From Pseudoips prasinana (Eukaryota; Arthropoda; Insecta; Lepidoptera; Nolidae): a stretch of 64,000 nt of DNA. The translations under genes and the position numbers were made by a program. The stretch covers positions 18,005,501 through 18,069,500 of the forward strand of contig OX621250.1 of NCBI GenBank assembly GCA_951640165.1, read 5' to 3'. The notes under the pieces are model-generated. The model saw nothing but the letters and a program-made list of their open reading frames with translations. It was not told the origin of the DNA and ran no database searches. The stretch's first letter is position 1. Each line of letters starts with the position of its first letter. Positions 35,440-45,977 of this stretch are shown here, one piece after another.

Positions 35440-35725
35440 GAGCTCAGGCTTACGCGGCGTTACGTTTCATCCTCGATCCCTCGCGCCCCGTGAGATAGGA
35501 GAGCAGATTGACAAGAAGCTTAGCCGCAGCGACTCTCTTGATAAGGTGACGTGTATGCGTGTAGAAGTGCGCGGGGATGTGGTGATATGCGCGGGAGGGT
35601 GGTGTGTAGGACCGGTTTGCGTACCGGTTTGCGTCGACGTCGCCGACTTAGAACTAACCGTTTTATTAGCTGAGCCATGCTCCACAAACGATAGCCACTG
35701 GCCGGAGTTAGCAGCAATGGCATCC
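35440..35725. promoter_or_regulatory. GC-rich stretch with a 12-bp tandem repeat
   Basis: GC-rich DNA with GTGACGTG (a CRE-like core near 35548) and a perfect tandem pair of ACCGGTTTGCGT at 35611-35634, followed by CGACGTCGCCGAC. It lies 1.5 kb upstream of the first coding exon at 37244, so it may belong to that promoter region. Confidence 0.3.
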
Positions 35726-36939
35726 TAAGAAACGTGAAGACTGCAACCCGACATACCTTTTATTAAAATATATATAAGCCTGCATTAAAATATTTAATTG
35801 CACTCTATAGTAGATATGAACTTGAAAATGAGTCTGATCTAACAATTGTGCACGTTCAAACTTTCGGTCACAATGCCAGGTGTCCTACTTAGTTGCCTTG
35901 TATAGACGCGGCGCATCTTGACACAGGTGTAAAAGTGAAAATAAAACTATATTTCGTTTACGACTTGCTTGAGTGAAGGCACGCGTTTTCGCAAGTACTT
36001 GTTCGTAAGTCATAACATTTTAAGCCCTTCGTAGAATAGTGTCATCGTGGTGGGTAATCTCATTAGTGTTCCAACCGCGCCGCGGTTGCTAGCTCACTTT
36101 GAACGTTTTACCCACTGGAAAATGTCATTGCTTTTACTAGTTAAATACTTTACATATAAATCCTATCCGAATTATGAGAACCTTTTAGATATGTTTTGTC
36201 ATAATTGTGATATATTTCCGTGTCTTACTTTAACTTGTAATTTCTTTACCAATTCTGTTTAAAAGAAATCAAGCTTCAAGACTACAAAAATACACTTGCA
36301 ATAGTGGAATTACCAGTTTCTATCTAGTGCTGCCTATCTGCTTGGTTGGATGATAGTTGCCGGTTAGTTTACTTTAGTTAAATACACAGGTAATCTTAAA
36401 ACTTGTAGCTATTCAAAATCTTTTATATTTATGTTAGCAAAACAGGTCATGTCACAAAAACAACACGGAAAATCATATTGTATAAGTTTTCATTATGACA
36501 GGAGTGCTCGGGATCGATACTATTTTCGCTTTCGGTTATGGCCTTGTGTGTTTCTATTTCGATGTCTCAATGGCAAGCTGCCACGACAATGTTTTGGACG
36601 CCGGGCTTGGACAGTGGCACACTTTCGACTGCTCCAAACGCGCCGCATCGTGTGATCAAATCTCAGCTTCATTTAATTACAATATTAACTCGGTAACTGG
36701 GTTAACGAACCTAAACAGTAGTATTCAAATACGTGTGAATATTATTAACACGCAGCTGAACTTCTTTCAACACCTATTCTTTCCGCCGCTAGAGTACTAT
36801 TAATGTATTATTTGGATGCACGTTTTGAGACGACAGAGATAGTTGAATGCAAATGTGGACGGGTTTTGCCATTTCCGTCCGTCACGGTACGCACTCTGTG
36901 TGAATGAAACACAAACAAAGCCTTTTCGAGAGTCACTAT

Positions 36940-37243
36940 CGTTCTGTCGAATGACAACAATACCGGCGCGGATCGGTCAACGATCCAAATTAGGTACCTA
37001 CACCTGAGCGTGTGCCGAACTGTGATCGCATGTAGTCTAATAAATGGTAATCGAGTAGAGAGGCCAACGAGTCGCCCCCGCTGTGGCTGAAATATCTCCG
37101 TCACAGCAACTAATGTTTGGTTGTAGGCGTTCCACCATTCGGGACAAATCGAGCCACCGCACAATATGGGTTTATATGAGGGTGGCGTAAGCGCCACTCG
37201 CGACTGGTCGTCAGAGTACCGCAGCGGATAACAAAAGACGATA
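36940..37243 (+). promoter_or_regulatory. Probable promoter and 5' UTR before the 37.2-kb exon
   Basis: Composition rises from about 36,940 up to the ATG at 37244. An in-frame TAA lies 15 bases before the ATG, so upstream sequence is not coding in this frame. An E-box-like CACCTG lies near 37000. No TATA box or initiator was convincing. Confidence 0.35.
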
Positions 37244-37540
37244 ATGTTCGAGTCGTTGGTGTCCCGGTTGACGTCGCCTCCCGTGTCGCGGCGGCGGCAC
37301 ACGGTGCATGCCTCGCGGGAAGTGTGCAGCGAGCCCGAGGAGGATGCAGCGCCTGTACAGAGGCGCTCACGAACCGCCAAGCAGCTCCTGGACAAGAGAC
37401 GCAAGGCACGCCTCTCCTGTGCCGACCTCACCACTGCCACCAATGCCGAGCCAGAGCGAACTTCGCGCATGGACGCGCTCAAAGCCTTCTTGCCACTGCG
37501 ACAGTCTAAATCCCTCGGTCGTCTTGATGGACTTAAAGAG
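37244..37540 (+). CDS. First coding exon of a + strand gene, 99 codons
   Basis: ATG at 37244 is the first in frame after a TAA. The frame runs 99 codons to AAAGAG|GTGAGT, a strong donor, ending in phase 0. The protein start is basic and Ser/Thr-rich and looks disordered: MFESLVSRLTSPPVSRRRHT, then an acidic EPEED, RTAKQLLDKRRKARLS, and a C-terminal part MDALKAFLPLRQSKSLGRL. Serines in basic contexts (RRRHT, RQSKS) are plausible kinase sites. The pattern is that of a signalling or scaffold protein N-terminus rather than an enzyme domain. The second exon is not visible in this window. It could be an alternative first exon of the RhoGEF gene (same strand, also phase 0) or a separate gene. A longer minus-strand ORF overlaps it, which I read as a shadow. 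Confidence 0.6.
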
Positions 37541-38475
37541 GTGAGTTTCCTGTTGTAGACTGTTTTATTATCTTATTTCATGTCCTATTTTAATACATAT
37601 CTACTACTTGTAGACTTTATGGTATGTTTTATATTGTTAAACTAGCAGGCAGGCAATAAAACTTGAGTAAATAATGGAACGTGATGTTCATTCATTTATT
37701 TTTGATGTCAAGCATAAAAATTATATTCGTGCGTTTAGTTTTCTTCTAAAATATTTGACGGAATAATGCAGTTACGGTAATCATAGACAACTTGCGACAC
37801 TAGAGAACGCCACGAGTTGTGGTGGCCTTCACGTCGCTCCCATGCGCGTGCGCCGGCCTCGTACACCTGTTACGACGCCCCTCCCCGCTGAACCTGCGAT
37901 GCTTGCACAACGAATAACACCTAACATTACGACTTGACCATTTTGTAAATATCACTATACATAAGAGTTGGCGAGTACAACGCACCCAAGTCTCCAACTA
38001 CGAGATGCGTCCGTGAAACATCCATCAGGTTGTGAAACTGACAGATGAGGGCGTTCCTCCGAACTATGACATCACACTGGCTGAGATAAGACAATACAAA
38101 CAATACCAGGGTCCCGACATTTGACTTCATAACGCGTCAAATCTCTGACACGAAACATAATGCAATCTAAGAATGCAAGACGTACGGTTTCAAGTTTAAT
38201 TTAAACTTTCATACAGTGGTGATCTGTATTAAAGTTCTCTAGAAAAATGGAGGCAGTAACAGATTTTTAGGGTTCAGAAACCAAAACGCAAAACGAAGCC
38301 ATAATTGGAGATGTATTTATAGTAAAATATATGTTCAAAATTACTGAAATTAGGGGCGTCGCAGGGGCAATTTGTACATTTTCGTTATAAGACATATCAT
38401 AAAAAATTTAACTGGTTACGCATTTGGCGTTTCTGAAAACCACTAATTCGTTTATGGCGAGATGAATTTTATTTT
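37541..38475. other. Intron after the 37.2-kb exon; GC-rich patch at 37.8 kb
   Basis: At 37800-37900 GC content rises (CGCTCCCATGCGCGTGCGCC, a GACGCCCCTCCCCGCTG stretch) with no open frame that I believe. The rest is AT-rich. Confidence 0.35.
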
Positions 38476-38481
38476 AATTAA

Positions 38482-38705
38482 TCTATATTAATCCGGCTTG
38501 TCTCGAACCGTCGAACATTCTCTGACCAAATTGGAGATGTTCTCAAGAAAGGGCAGGTCAGAAGTACCCTAAACCGGCGAGCATGTATGAAGAATATAAT
38601 GACAGTAATCGAGGCAAAAGAAGTATGCAAAGATCGTAACAAATGGAAATCCGTTGTCTCTGCCTACCCACCTGGGAAACAGACGTGAGTCTATGTATGT
38701 CTCGA
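38482..38705 (+). mobile_element. LINE polymerase C-terminus, fragment
   Basis: An open frame of about 69 codons reads RLVSNRRTFSDQIGDVLKKG, QVRSTLNRRACMKNIMTV, IEAKEVCKDRNKWKSVVSAY, PPGKQT, stop. This is the conserved end of an insect non-LTR polymerase (KEVC.DR..W.S.VSAYP.GK). The frame is intact but 5'-truncated, and only the last residues plus a short 3' UTR remain. Confidence 0.75.
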
Positions 38706-39054
38706 ACCTGCACCATCTACCAATCCGGGGTAGGCGCTCTGCGTTAAGCTACGAATGATACCTACACGCTGGCAGATCAAATTTAGGATTCCCTTGCTAA
38801 CACCCTTCCGAAGGATGTAGGAATTCCCTATCTATCGGTTTTGTTTTCTAGAAACATGGCCACGGTGCAGGTTCGAGACCCGCCGGTCGATTAAATTTAT
38901 GATTTCCCATTTTTGAGATTAGATAAACGCTTTGCATTGCGAATAATGCTTTAAAACTAAAATTTAATTTATTTTAATGGTTACTCTTTATTTGTATGTT
39001 ATATTACATGGTCTTATTATTGACAATATAAAAAGTGTAGCTGACGGCATAAAA

Positions 39055-39286
39055 TAACGCCACCCCCATCTCATCCCGTGCGGGGGTAGAAGTCGGTCCG
39101 AGGAAACTGGCAGTGGCGTTCTTCTAAGTACTATGATCATCATATTGCGATCGCCAACCCGTCTGCCAAGCGTGGCGATTATGGCATATCCCTCCGAATG
39201 ATGGACACAACTAAATTGTTGAAATCTTTTGGGGAGGACTTTGTCCAGCAGTGGACGTCATTCGGCTGACATGATGATAAAAAGTT
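39055..39286 (+). mobile_element. Retroelement 3' repeat with 'CAGCAGTGGACGT' end, copy 2
   Basis: CACCCCCATCTCATCCCGTG, GTAGAAGTCGGTCCGAGGAA, ACTATGATCATCATATTGCG, CCGTCTGCCAAGCGTGGCGA, GACTTTGTCCAGCAGTGGAC. The most complete of the four copies. Confidence 0.7.
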
Positions 39287-40453
39287 AGTCCACAACCCTA
39301 TTACAAAGTTCTATTAAATTTAAAATCAGCCGAGTTCTATTGAAATTTGTCAAACAACTTAATATATAGATTTTTACTGCCAAGATACAATACAATGGCA
39401 TACATATGTACGGATACCTGATATAGTGACTCCTGGCTCGCTCTTGACCGTTTATCATTTCTAAATACTGGATACAGTAGCAGCCTGTCCGATTCTTTGA
39501 ATAAAGCGAATATATTAATTACTATGTGTCGTGTTTATGTAGATTATGTTCGAGCTAATACATGTATTTGTTAAGCAAATTTAGAAACGGATTTGTTTAG
39601 CAATGTTAATTTCAACTAACCTGATTTGCATTTCCTTAAAAAGGTTTTGAGGTTGTGTTCCACGACCTACAAGCATAAGAATTGAGAACGTGACCAAATA
39701 ATAATAAATCAATGAATACAGTGTCACGTTTGACATCTTCTTAATACCTACCAATAGAGATAAATTATTAAAATTCCGCGAGTCAATCACATCGATTTGA
39801 TGATAAATTATTTGTATAGTTACATTACAATGTATTTAGTTTTTGCTGCAAAAGCTTTCACTGGGTCGAGTTTTTGTAAATGTTTTGAATTGCTGTTGAC
39901 ATTATAGTTGTGTTTATAACACATAAGATTAATTATTTCCGCAGTTATTTTTAGAGCCAATACCAATATAAATAAAATGTTTTGAATTGCAGTTGACATA
40001 CAAGTTTATAAAAACATAAGATTAGTTATTTCGTTTCATAGTTTTAGAGCCAAAAGCAATAAAAATACGCATATACTCGCGCACAGAAAACAAAGTTTAA
40101 TAAACCATTCGTACCTATGAAACGTCCTCAACATAGCGGATCTCAGTGGTCCACGCAGTTCACGACATAATACATTTGAGAACGTCGAATACTGAAGGTC
40201 TGACAAATAGCATTACCATAATTTATAATTGCATTGTCAATCAGCACTGAAGGGGCAAATATGAGAGTGATTTGTCGAGGACAGGTTAAGTTCTGGTTTA
40301 CATTTAGATAAATTACTAGTGTAAGTGTCACGTGATTAGTGCGCGTGTCTATGGTGTGAAGTGTTCCCACTGCACTTCTCACTTTGTAGCTTTATTTAAG
40401 CAATCCACGTAGATTACGCTACTTCGTTGGAAGAACTCTTAAAATATATAATA
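39287..40453. other. Intron sequence with a small local duplication
   Basis: A block of about 75 bp (AAATGTTTTGAATTGC, GTTGACAT, ATAAGATTA, TTATTT...AGAGCCAA) occurs twice in tandem, at 39878-39962 and 39976-40056. Otherwise nothing recognisable. Confidence 0.5.
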
Positions 40454-40481
40454 GATTATCTTATATGCATATAAGATAATC
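40454..40481. repeat. 28-bp perfect palindrome
   Basis: GATTATCTTATATG followed by CATATAAGATAATC, with no spacer. Confidence 0.9.
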
Positions 40482-40768
40482 CTTTATAGATTTTATTTTA
40501 AGACATTATTTCCAAAATAGCCTAGTACTTGAATTATAATTAAATTATGTGATTTAAGCCTCTTACGACTAAGGTCCCCTGTACACAGGCTTTTAGGTAA
40601 TCAGTGTTCTCCGTTTCATAGAATAGCAGTAAACACAAAAAAATAATTGAAAAAATACATGTTTGTTCGTAAAATTTCCATTCTCTGTTAGCGCGAAAAA
40701 TGTTACAGAAACTTTCTATTTTTTATGTATATCGTGTTCTAATAATGATTGCAAAGAACCCATTTCTC

Positions 40769-40848
40769 TAGCTTATCGTTTACAGCTTGATTTAGGTAAT
40801 TAGTGTTCACCAACTAATTACCTAAATCAAGCTGTAAACGATAAGCTA
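40769..40848. repeat. Perfect foldback, 36-bp arms, 8-nt loop
   Basis: TAGCTTATCGTTTACAGCTT...AATTAGT (40769-40804), loop GTTCACCA, exact complement (40813-40848). No mismatch in 36 bp. The ends are TA, which would fit a TA-target MITE, but no second copy is present here. Confidence 0.9.
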
Positions 40849-41079
40849 AGAAACTATTACAGTTTTATTTTATTTAACTGTCTGTACTATAGTGTGACTG
40901 ATTAAACGTTGTTTATACTAATCCCTTAATACTCACACACTTTGTACGTGCCCTTTAACTTAACAAAGTGTAATCAGTTTATAAAGCTGAGAAGTAAGCA
41001 CGCGGGCACCGTTACGACACACGAGCCGCAAACCTTCCGATACTTCGCAGATAGTACAAGAATTCGAGATAGGCAGGTA

Positions 41080-41240
41080 GAGGCAGGTATGCTGCGCAGC
41101 CTTGATAGCGGGTACACTCACACACCCACGTCGTTGTCTGCACGTGCGGCGTGAGGGTGTGTGCGCGCTGTTTACCCATGTGATTTACAGACAAATGCCA
41201 CGACTCTACTCGCGCATCTGTTCGTCCGTCTCTTTGTGAA
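41080..41240. other. GC-rich stretch, no supported gene
   Basis: GTGTGCGCGCTGTTTACCC, a CACGTGCGGCGTGAGGGTG run and repeated ACACACCC. The overlapping short frames on both strands have no splice context. Confidence 0.25.
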
Positions 41241-41744
41241 GGCATCTCTATTGCGTTAACGCCTTTTGTCTCGTGTACATCGGCACATCTGCGTTCAAAA
41301 AACTTCTTACTAAGATGGCTGTTTCTTATACTTGTACCTGGATCAAGGGATAATTATAGCGTGTACTCGCCACGCTGGTTGCGTTGGTTGCTTTGTTTGT
41401 ACGGTCTCTATCAAGACTTATAACGGCTATTAAAATCTCATAACTATAGTACGTTTTAAACAATTGTTAGTGAGTAAAGTATAGCCTTATTATTTCTATT
41501 AATATTCATGAGCTATTACAACTTCAATACATATTTTTATGTTATATCATTTGTACGAGCATGTTTATTTGATAATAGACAAAGTGTTGATTTTTTTAAA
41601 TAAATTAGATATCATAGTGATTATTTACGTAAAGAAAACTACTACTTGTAAGGTTACGTGATTACATTCTCTTCAATAACACATCACACATATGTATGAA
41701 GCTTTTTATTAAAACTGAAGGCGCTAGTGGATGGCGTAGTGCTT

Positions 41745-41870
41745 AAGGTACCTTGCAACTATTTCAGTGCCATCATGTCTCTGGTTCGATATCCGCATAG
41801 AACTACTATTTATGTGACCCGTTAACGGTTGTTTTAAGTCTGGGTGTACATAGTTTCCATTAATTAATTT
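41745..41870 (+). mobile_element. tRNA-derived SINE, degraded
   Basis: TAGTGGATGGCGTAGTGCTTAAGG resembles a box-A start and CTCTGGTTCGATATCCGC a box B; a TTTAAGTCTGGGTGTACAT block follows as in other SINEs here. No clear tail. Confidence 0.55.
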
Positions 41871-42077
41871 CCTGATTATTAAAGTAGGGATTTATTTCTG
41901 TAGTATAGGCGCTGTCTTTAAAAAAATTAAATCCGGTAGAACTCGGTATATAAACTAGAATAACCGTATGTTTGTAATGTCCTCTTTTAAACACAAATAA
42001 ACTTCAGTAGATAAACTTGAACATATTGGAAATTTATTGGTGTTAATTTTTTGTATGTGACAACTCACTGAGCAACA

Positions 42078-42108
42078 AATCATGTGCTCTCAAGTGGAGC
42101 ACATGATT
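42078..42108. repeat. Short inverted repeat (12-bp arms)
   Basis: AATCATGTGCTC (42078-42089) and its complement at 42097-42108, loop TCAAGTG. It directly precedes the larger foldback at 42111. Confidence 0.8.
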
Positions 42109-42110
42109 AA

Positions 42111-42257
42111 TGTTATGAAAATATTTAACTGCCTGCAGGTTTTATTAGAAAAGTAATTATACACACTGGGCTAATCTTATTACTATACGTATGAAGTGTA
42201 ATAATACGTAGGTAATTACTTTTCAAATAAAACCTGCAGTTAAATATTTTCATAACA
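42111..42257. mobile_element. Foldback MITE-like element, about 147 bp
   Basis: Left arm TGTTATGAAAATATTTAACT then GCAGGTTTTAT and GAAAAGTAATTA; right arm is their complement ending TATTTTCATAACA. The left arm has an extra CCTG. Single copy. Confidence 0.75.
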
Positions 42258-42597
42258 ATAGCATAAAGTAATATTGTATTTATTTCATAAACCAAATCCA
42301 TTTTTAATATCACACAATAGAATTGTAAAGTAAGCATTTTTTGTGTGTGTTGGTAGAACCTTCAACGGACAAAGAACATTTGACTTCCTAGGAATGCTTT
42401 CTGGTCAGATTTAGATACTTAATGAAAAGATTATGCCAATGATGAATAAGCAATTATTTACTACGACAATGGAACTACCATATTCTAATTTAATACCATA
42501 ATATAGAAAAAACTCGTTTAAATTTAAAAAGGATTCTTATTCATTATTGTCCAAATAAACATACATACAAGTTAAATGGTACGAAAGAAAAGGCATG

Positions 42598-42716
42598 TAC
42601 AGACGCCAGCACATCAAGCTACCCCAATCTGACAAATTTCCCCAATTGAAAGTGAACCCAATTATGCTTATGTGATCAAGTTGAAAACCTATAAAAGAAA
42701 TATTAGATAGATTAAA
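42598..42716 (-). mobile_element. TA-ended MITE-B, copy 2, one end lost
   Basis: TACAGACGCCAGCACATCAA, GCTACCCCAATCTGACAAAT, TTCCCCAATTGAAAGTGAAC, GTTGAAAACCTATAAAAG. The second terminal repeat is replaced by AT-rich DNA after TATTAGATAGATT. Confidence 0.8.
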
Positions 42717-42850
42717 AAAATATATTCTGAAGGCATTTCCCATGGTATAAGAAGAATAATCACAAAAAAGTAAAAATAGCGCAACATACAAGCAATCACA
42801 AAAAACTTCTTAAGCTAAAATGAAGCGTGTTAAAATTGTATAGTAAGTTA

Positions 42851-43118
42851 TATTAATAATAATAATATCCTGGGACATTATTCACACACGGCCATCTGAT
42901 CTCAAACTAAGCAGAGCTTGTACTATGGAAACCTAATAACTGATATACTACATAATATACTAATTTCCTTTTGTAAATACAAACCTATCTAGGTAGTTAC
43001 ACCCAGACTTAGGACAAAAAGACATGTTCATGCACACAAATTTCTGTCTGAGGTGGGAGTCGAATCCACGACCTGCAGCATGAAAGCCAAGCATTTACCA
43101 ACCACGCCAACCGGCCCG
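42851..43118 (-). mobile_element. SINE family A, full length
   Basis: Minus-strand copy with head CCGGTTGGCGTGGTTGGTAA, box B GTGGATTCGACTCCCACC, ATGAACATGTCTTTTTGTCC, AGTCTGGGTGTAACTACC, TTAGGTTTCCATAGTACAAG, ATAATGTCCCAGGATATTAT and a (TTA)n tail. Most complete match to the 6942 copy. Confidence 0.85.
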
Positions 43119-44209
43119 TCTAACTGTAACTTGTAGCTCACGTAATAAAGTTACAATCTCCTGAAAAAGTCGAAACGGTTGACTAAGGCTTACATAAAAT
43201 TAATTAAACTGTAAATGTAACTGTCTTTACGGTTTGGAAAATATATAAAAACGATTCAGTGTTGACGGAGAGATTTGAGCATTAAGAACCTAATCTTTTC
43301 ATACATATGCGAGAAGAACGGCCATAGTCAGCAGTAGTCATTGCCCCAAATCGTCATACTTACTTACCTTATCCTATCTTATTAAACGGTTTGTCTAATT
43401 GCACGAATGTAAAATTGTATTGAATGACTAAGAAAACAATTCTCAAACTGTAGTAGTAGTGATCAGTTGCTCAATATTTTTATAAAGATACTTATAATAC
43501 TTGCATCGCGTGTGAGGGCAGGATATATTGCAAAACTTCTTTGCCTCAAGTATGAATTAAACGAGTATTGTAAAATAAAACCCATCTCGCTGGGTAAAAA
43601 TTTAGTACTTTGTCTGGTTTGCTATCTTTCTCACCTGTAAGTTGAGCGCCATGCCGTTTTACAGTGTTTCTGCTGTCTGCTTTGTAAGTTGTATGAGTAA
43701 GAATAAGTGTTGGAATCATCCATAGCAAGCCTTTGATTGCTTACTATGCGGTGAAAAGACAAAATGTAATACGATATAGTTATACATAAAATCCGGTAGC
43801 ATAAGCCAATCTTTTTGCAAGTATGATGTCAGATTGTTCGTGCTGATTGGTATTTTCTCGAGCTACAGGTAACGGAACACTAAGTACTTGTCACAAGACG
43901 AGATCAATTAAGCGATTGCGAACGATAGACGGAGATTGTGCGAAGTACCGCGAAGTGCCGGAGCTTCTATACATTCTCTTTACTCACCGTATACAGAATA
44001 CTCGTAACAGTAATTTGTACATCTTTTCCTTTCATTGCTTATAAATTAAAACTTTAACTGCGATTCTAACCAATACAAATAATTATAACATCATTCCATT
44101 TCTGTTTGACATAGTTAAGAATAAAATAAATATAAACTAAAAGGAAGTATGAGTTTTTAACGGAATAAATTTAAGTGCGTTCCGGGTAAGTAAAGAATAT
44201 ATATACGAG
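43119..44209. other. Intron with two isolated minus-strand splice-like islands
   Basis: On the minus strand, 43431-43372 has a good acceptor (TTGTTTTCTTAG) and donor (AAG|GTAAGTAAG) around 60 bases. At 44040-43990 a run starting ATGAAAGGAAAAGATGTAC ends at ATACG|GTGAGTAAAG. Neither joins in phase with the exons of the unknown gene on both sides, so I do not include them as exons. Confidence 0.3.
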
Positions 44210-44300
44210 AAATATCACCACCCAGCTCAAACTAAGCATAGTTTGTGCCATAGATACTAGACAACGGTTAGAAATACTTGTTTACCATTTTGTATATACA
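44210..44300 (-). mobile_element. SINE fragment
   Basis: CACCCAGCTCAAACTAAGCA, TAGTTTGTGCCATAGATACT and ATACTTGTTTACCA correspond to the 3' body of a family A or B SINE in reverse. Degraded. Confidence 0.45.
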
Positions 44301-44654
44301 CTCACAGGCATATTAAACCACCCACCTCACATTTCTTTCAAATCACAGACACATCGTCAACACGTTGCTGACAACGAAGGGGTCATGTCGAGTTGAAGTG
44401 CATCGATTTCAGCCTCAAGTGGCCTGCCTGCCTAACTCCCAAAATCGTGTGACGGCGTCCCGTACTGTACTTCGAGGTAGACCGATAGTACGAGCGATGT
44501 GAAGTTAGCTTTGTCAGTGTCCGCTAAAATCACCTCCCTTGCTGATGCATCAACAGACATTTTATACAGTCACAAACAAGAAGTGAACACATTAATCTCT
44601 AATTACACAATACTCGTAATCTATAGCAGAAAAAAACAGGATATTATTATGGTA

Positions 44655-44744
44655 TGACGGTAAACCAACGGCAGCAGTGTCCAAAAAATCTCAAACACGG
44701 GGTTTTAGATTTTTTTGGACACTGCTGCCGTTGGTTTACCGTCA
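44655..44744. repeat. Foldback, 37-bp arms, near perfect
   Basis: TGACGGTAAACCAACGGCAG then CAGTGTCCAAAAAATCT, a short centre, and the complement AGATTTTTTTGGACACTG then CTGCCGTTGGTTTACCGTCA. The only difference is one extra T in the homopolymer. No other copy in the window. Confidence 0.85.
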
Positions 44745-44990
44745 CACAAATTTTGATAACGAAATATGGTTTTAAGTGGTTACTTAAGTACCCACTGGAC
44801 CAAAAATAAAACAATCCATAAATAAATTAAACAAACGGGGTGACGAATTATATAGGTGGGCTGTTAATTGTGCCTCTCATACAATACCCAGAAATCAAAC
44901 AAAAATATTTGTCTTGGGCAGATTCACTTCTAAGTCACGGTGATCACGAATACTGTCGTTTTCGTACGATCTACAGAAAGAGGTGTTAGG

Positions 44991-45129
44991 TACAGACGCC
45001 AGCACATCCAGCTACCCTAATCTTCCAAATTTATTTTAAAGATTTTCAACTTTATCCCATTAGCATAAGGTTCACTTTCAATTGGGGAAATTTGACAGAT
45101 TGGGGTAGTTTCATGTGCTGGCGTCTGTA
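44991..45129 (+). mobile_element. TA-ended MITE-B, copy 3 (139 bp)
   Basis: TACAGACGCCAGCACATCCA ... CATGTGCTGGCGTCTGTA, with inner blocks matching copy 1 in the same orientation (ATTTTCAACTTTATCCCAT, TTCAATTGGGGAAATTTGAC). The flanking TA fits a Tc1/mariner-type target. Confidence 0.85.
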
Positions 45130-45644
45130 GATTTAAAGGATAATTTTTCAGTTTAATATATTTTCCGAAACGCAATGTGTAAATGAAACTGGCTCTAATA
45201 CAAGCTAAACATCTGCCTGCTAATGGTGCAGGTTCGTATTATGCCGGACGATAAAAGTAGTGATTTCTGTTTGTAGTCTACATTTAATTTAGCTTAGTCG
45301 TATATTCCATAATTCCCAGAGACATCCAAGAATTGTGCAAAGTTACGAAGAAATAGTAACTTGACATAAGATCATGTACAGAATTTTTACGGTGGCTAAT
45401 TTAATCATTTATGATAGTTTTGCTAATATATTCATTTTGATCCTCATACAGGAAACATTGTATATACTTCAGCTTGTAAATTTAAAAAACGATGAGGAAT
45501 TGAGGATGGCACGTGGACTCGACGCCACGTCTGTGTATACCTGCAGTACAAAAAACACCTTTACTGTAGGCATAATAAAGACGCCATTTAAGTATCACTA
45601 ATGCGAAATCCACAAAAACAAAACATGTCACAACAACAATAAAA

Positions 45645-45945
45645 AAGCTAAAGTGGAGATGGTCGGGTCATATATTTAGAGGCAAAGACAAATGGTCAAA
45701 ATCAATAATGAATTGGTTCACAAGTCATATGAAGAGGAAAAGAGGTAGACCATCCAGGAGATGGGTGGATGATATAAAAGCCGTAGCAGGAGGTTTATGG
45801 ACAAGAACTACCAAAAACAGAGAAGAATGGAAAAGGTTGGAGGAGGCCTTTGTCAATAAATGGCATACAGACGGGGTTATCGATGCTCAGTAGTTAAGAC
45901 TTTAATATATAAGATATGTAAATGAAATACTGTCTGAATAAAGGC

Positions 45946-45968
<23 letters not shown>
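45645..45968 (+). mobile_element. RTE-like LINE 3' end with (ATT)n tail
   Basis: An intact C-terminal frame reads KLKWRWSGHIFRGKDKW, SHMKRKRGRPSRRWVDDIKA, VAGGLWTRTTKNREEWKRLE, EAFVNKWHTDGV, stop at 45891-45893. This is the conserved tail of RTE-type endonuclease/reverse transcriptases (W.GH..R...W, K.GRP..RW.DD...AG..W...A.NR..W..L.EA). After the stop come TGTAAATGAAATACTG, GAATAAAGG and (ATT)n. Strongly 5'-truncated. Confidence 0.85.

Positions 45969-45977
<9 letters not shown>

Noticed and set aside
36495..36803. A 102-codon + strand ORF just upstream of the 37.2-kb exon
   Set aside because: No splice donor, no recognisable domain, AT-rich second half; probably promoter or UTR sequence. 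It is the best of the rejected ORFs.
36808..37482. A 224-codon minus-strand ORF, the longest in the window
   Set aside because: It runs antisense through the better-supported + strand exon (start after an in-frame stop, GTGAGT donor). Its composition is that of GC-rich DNA read backwards, and it has no splice signals or family resemblance.
45374..45601. A 75-codon ORF just before the RTE LINE end
   Set aside because: Different frame from the LINE tail and no resemblance to polymerase sequence; random.
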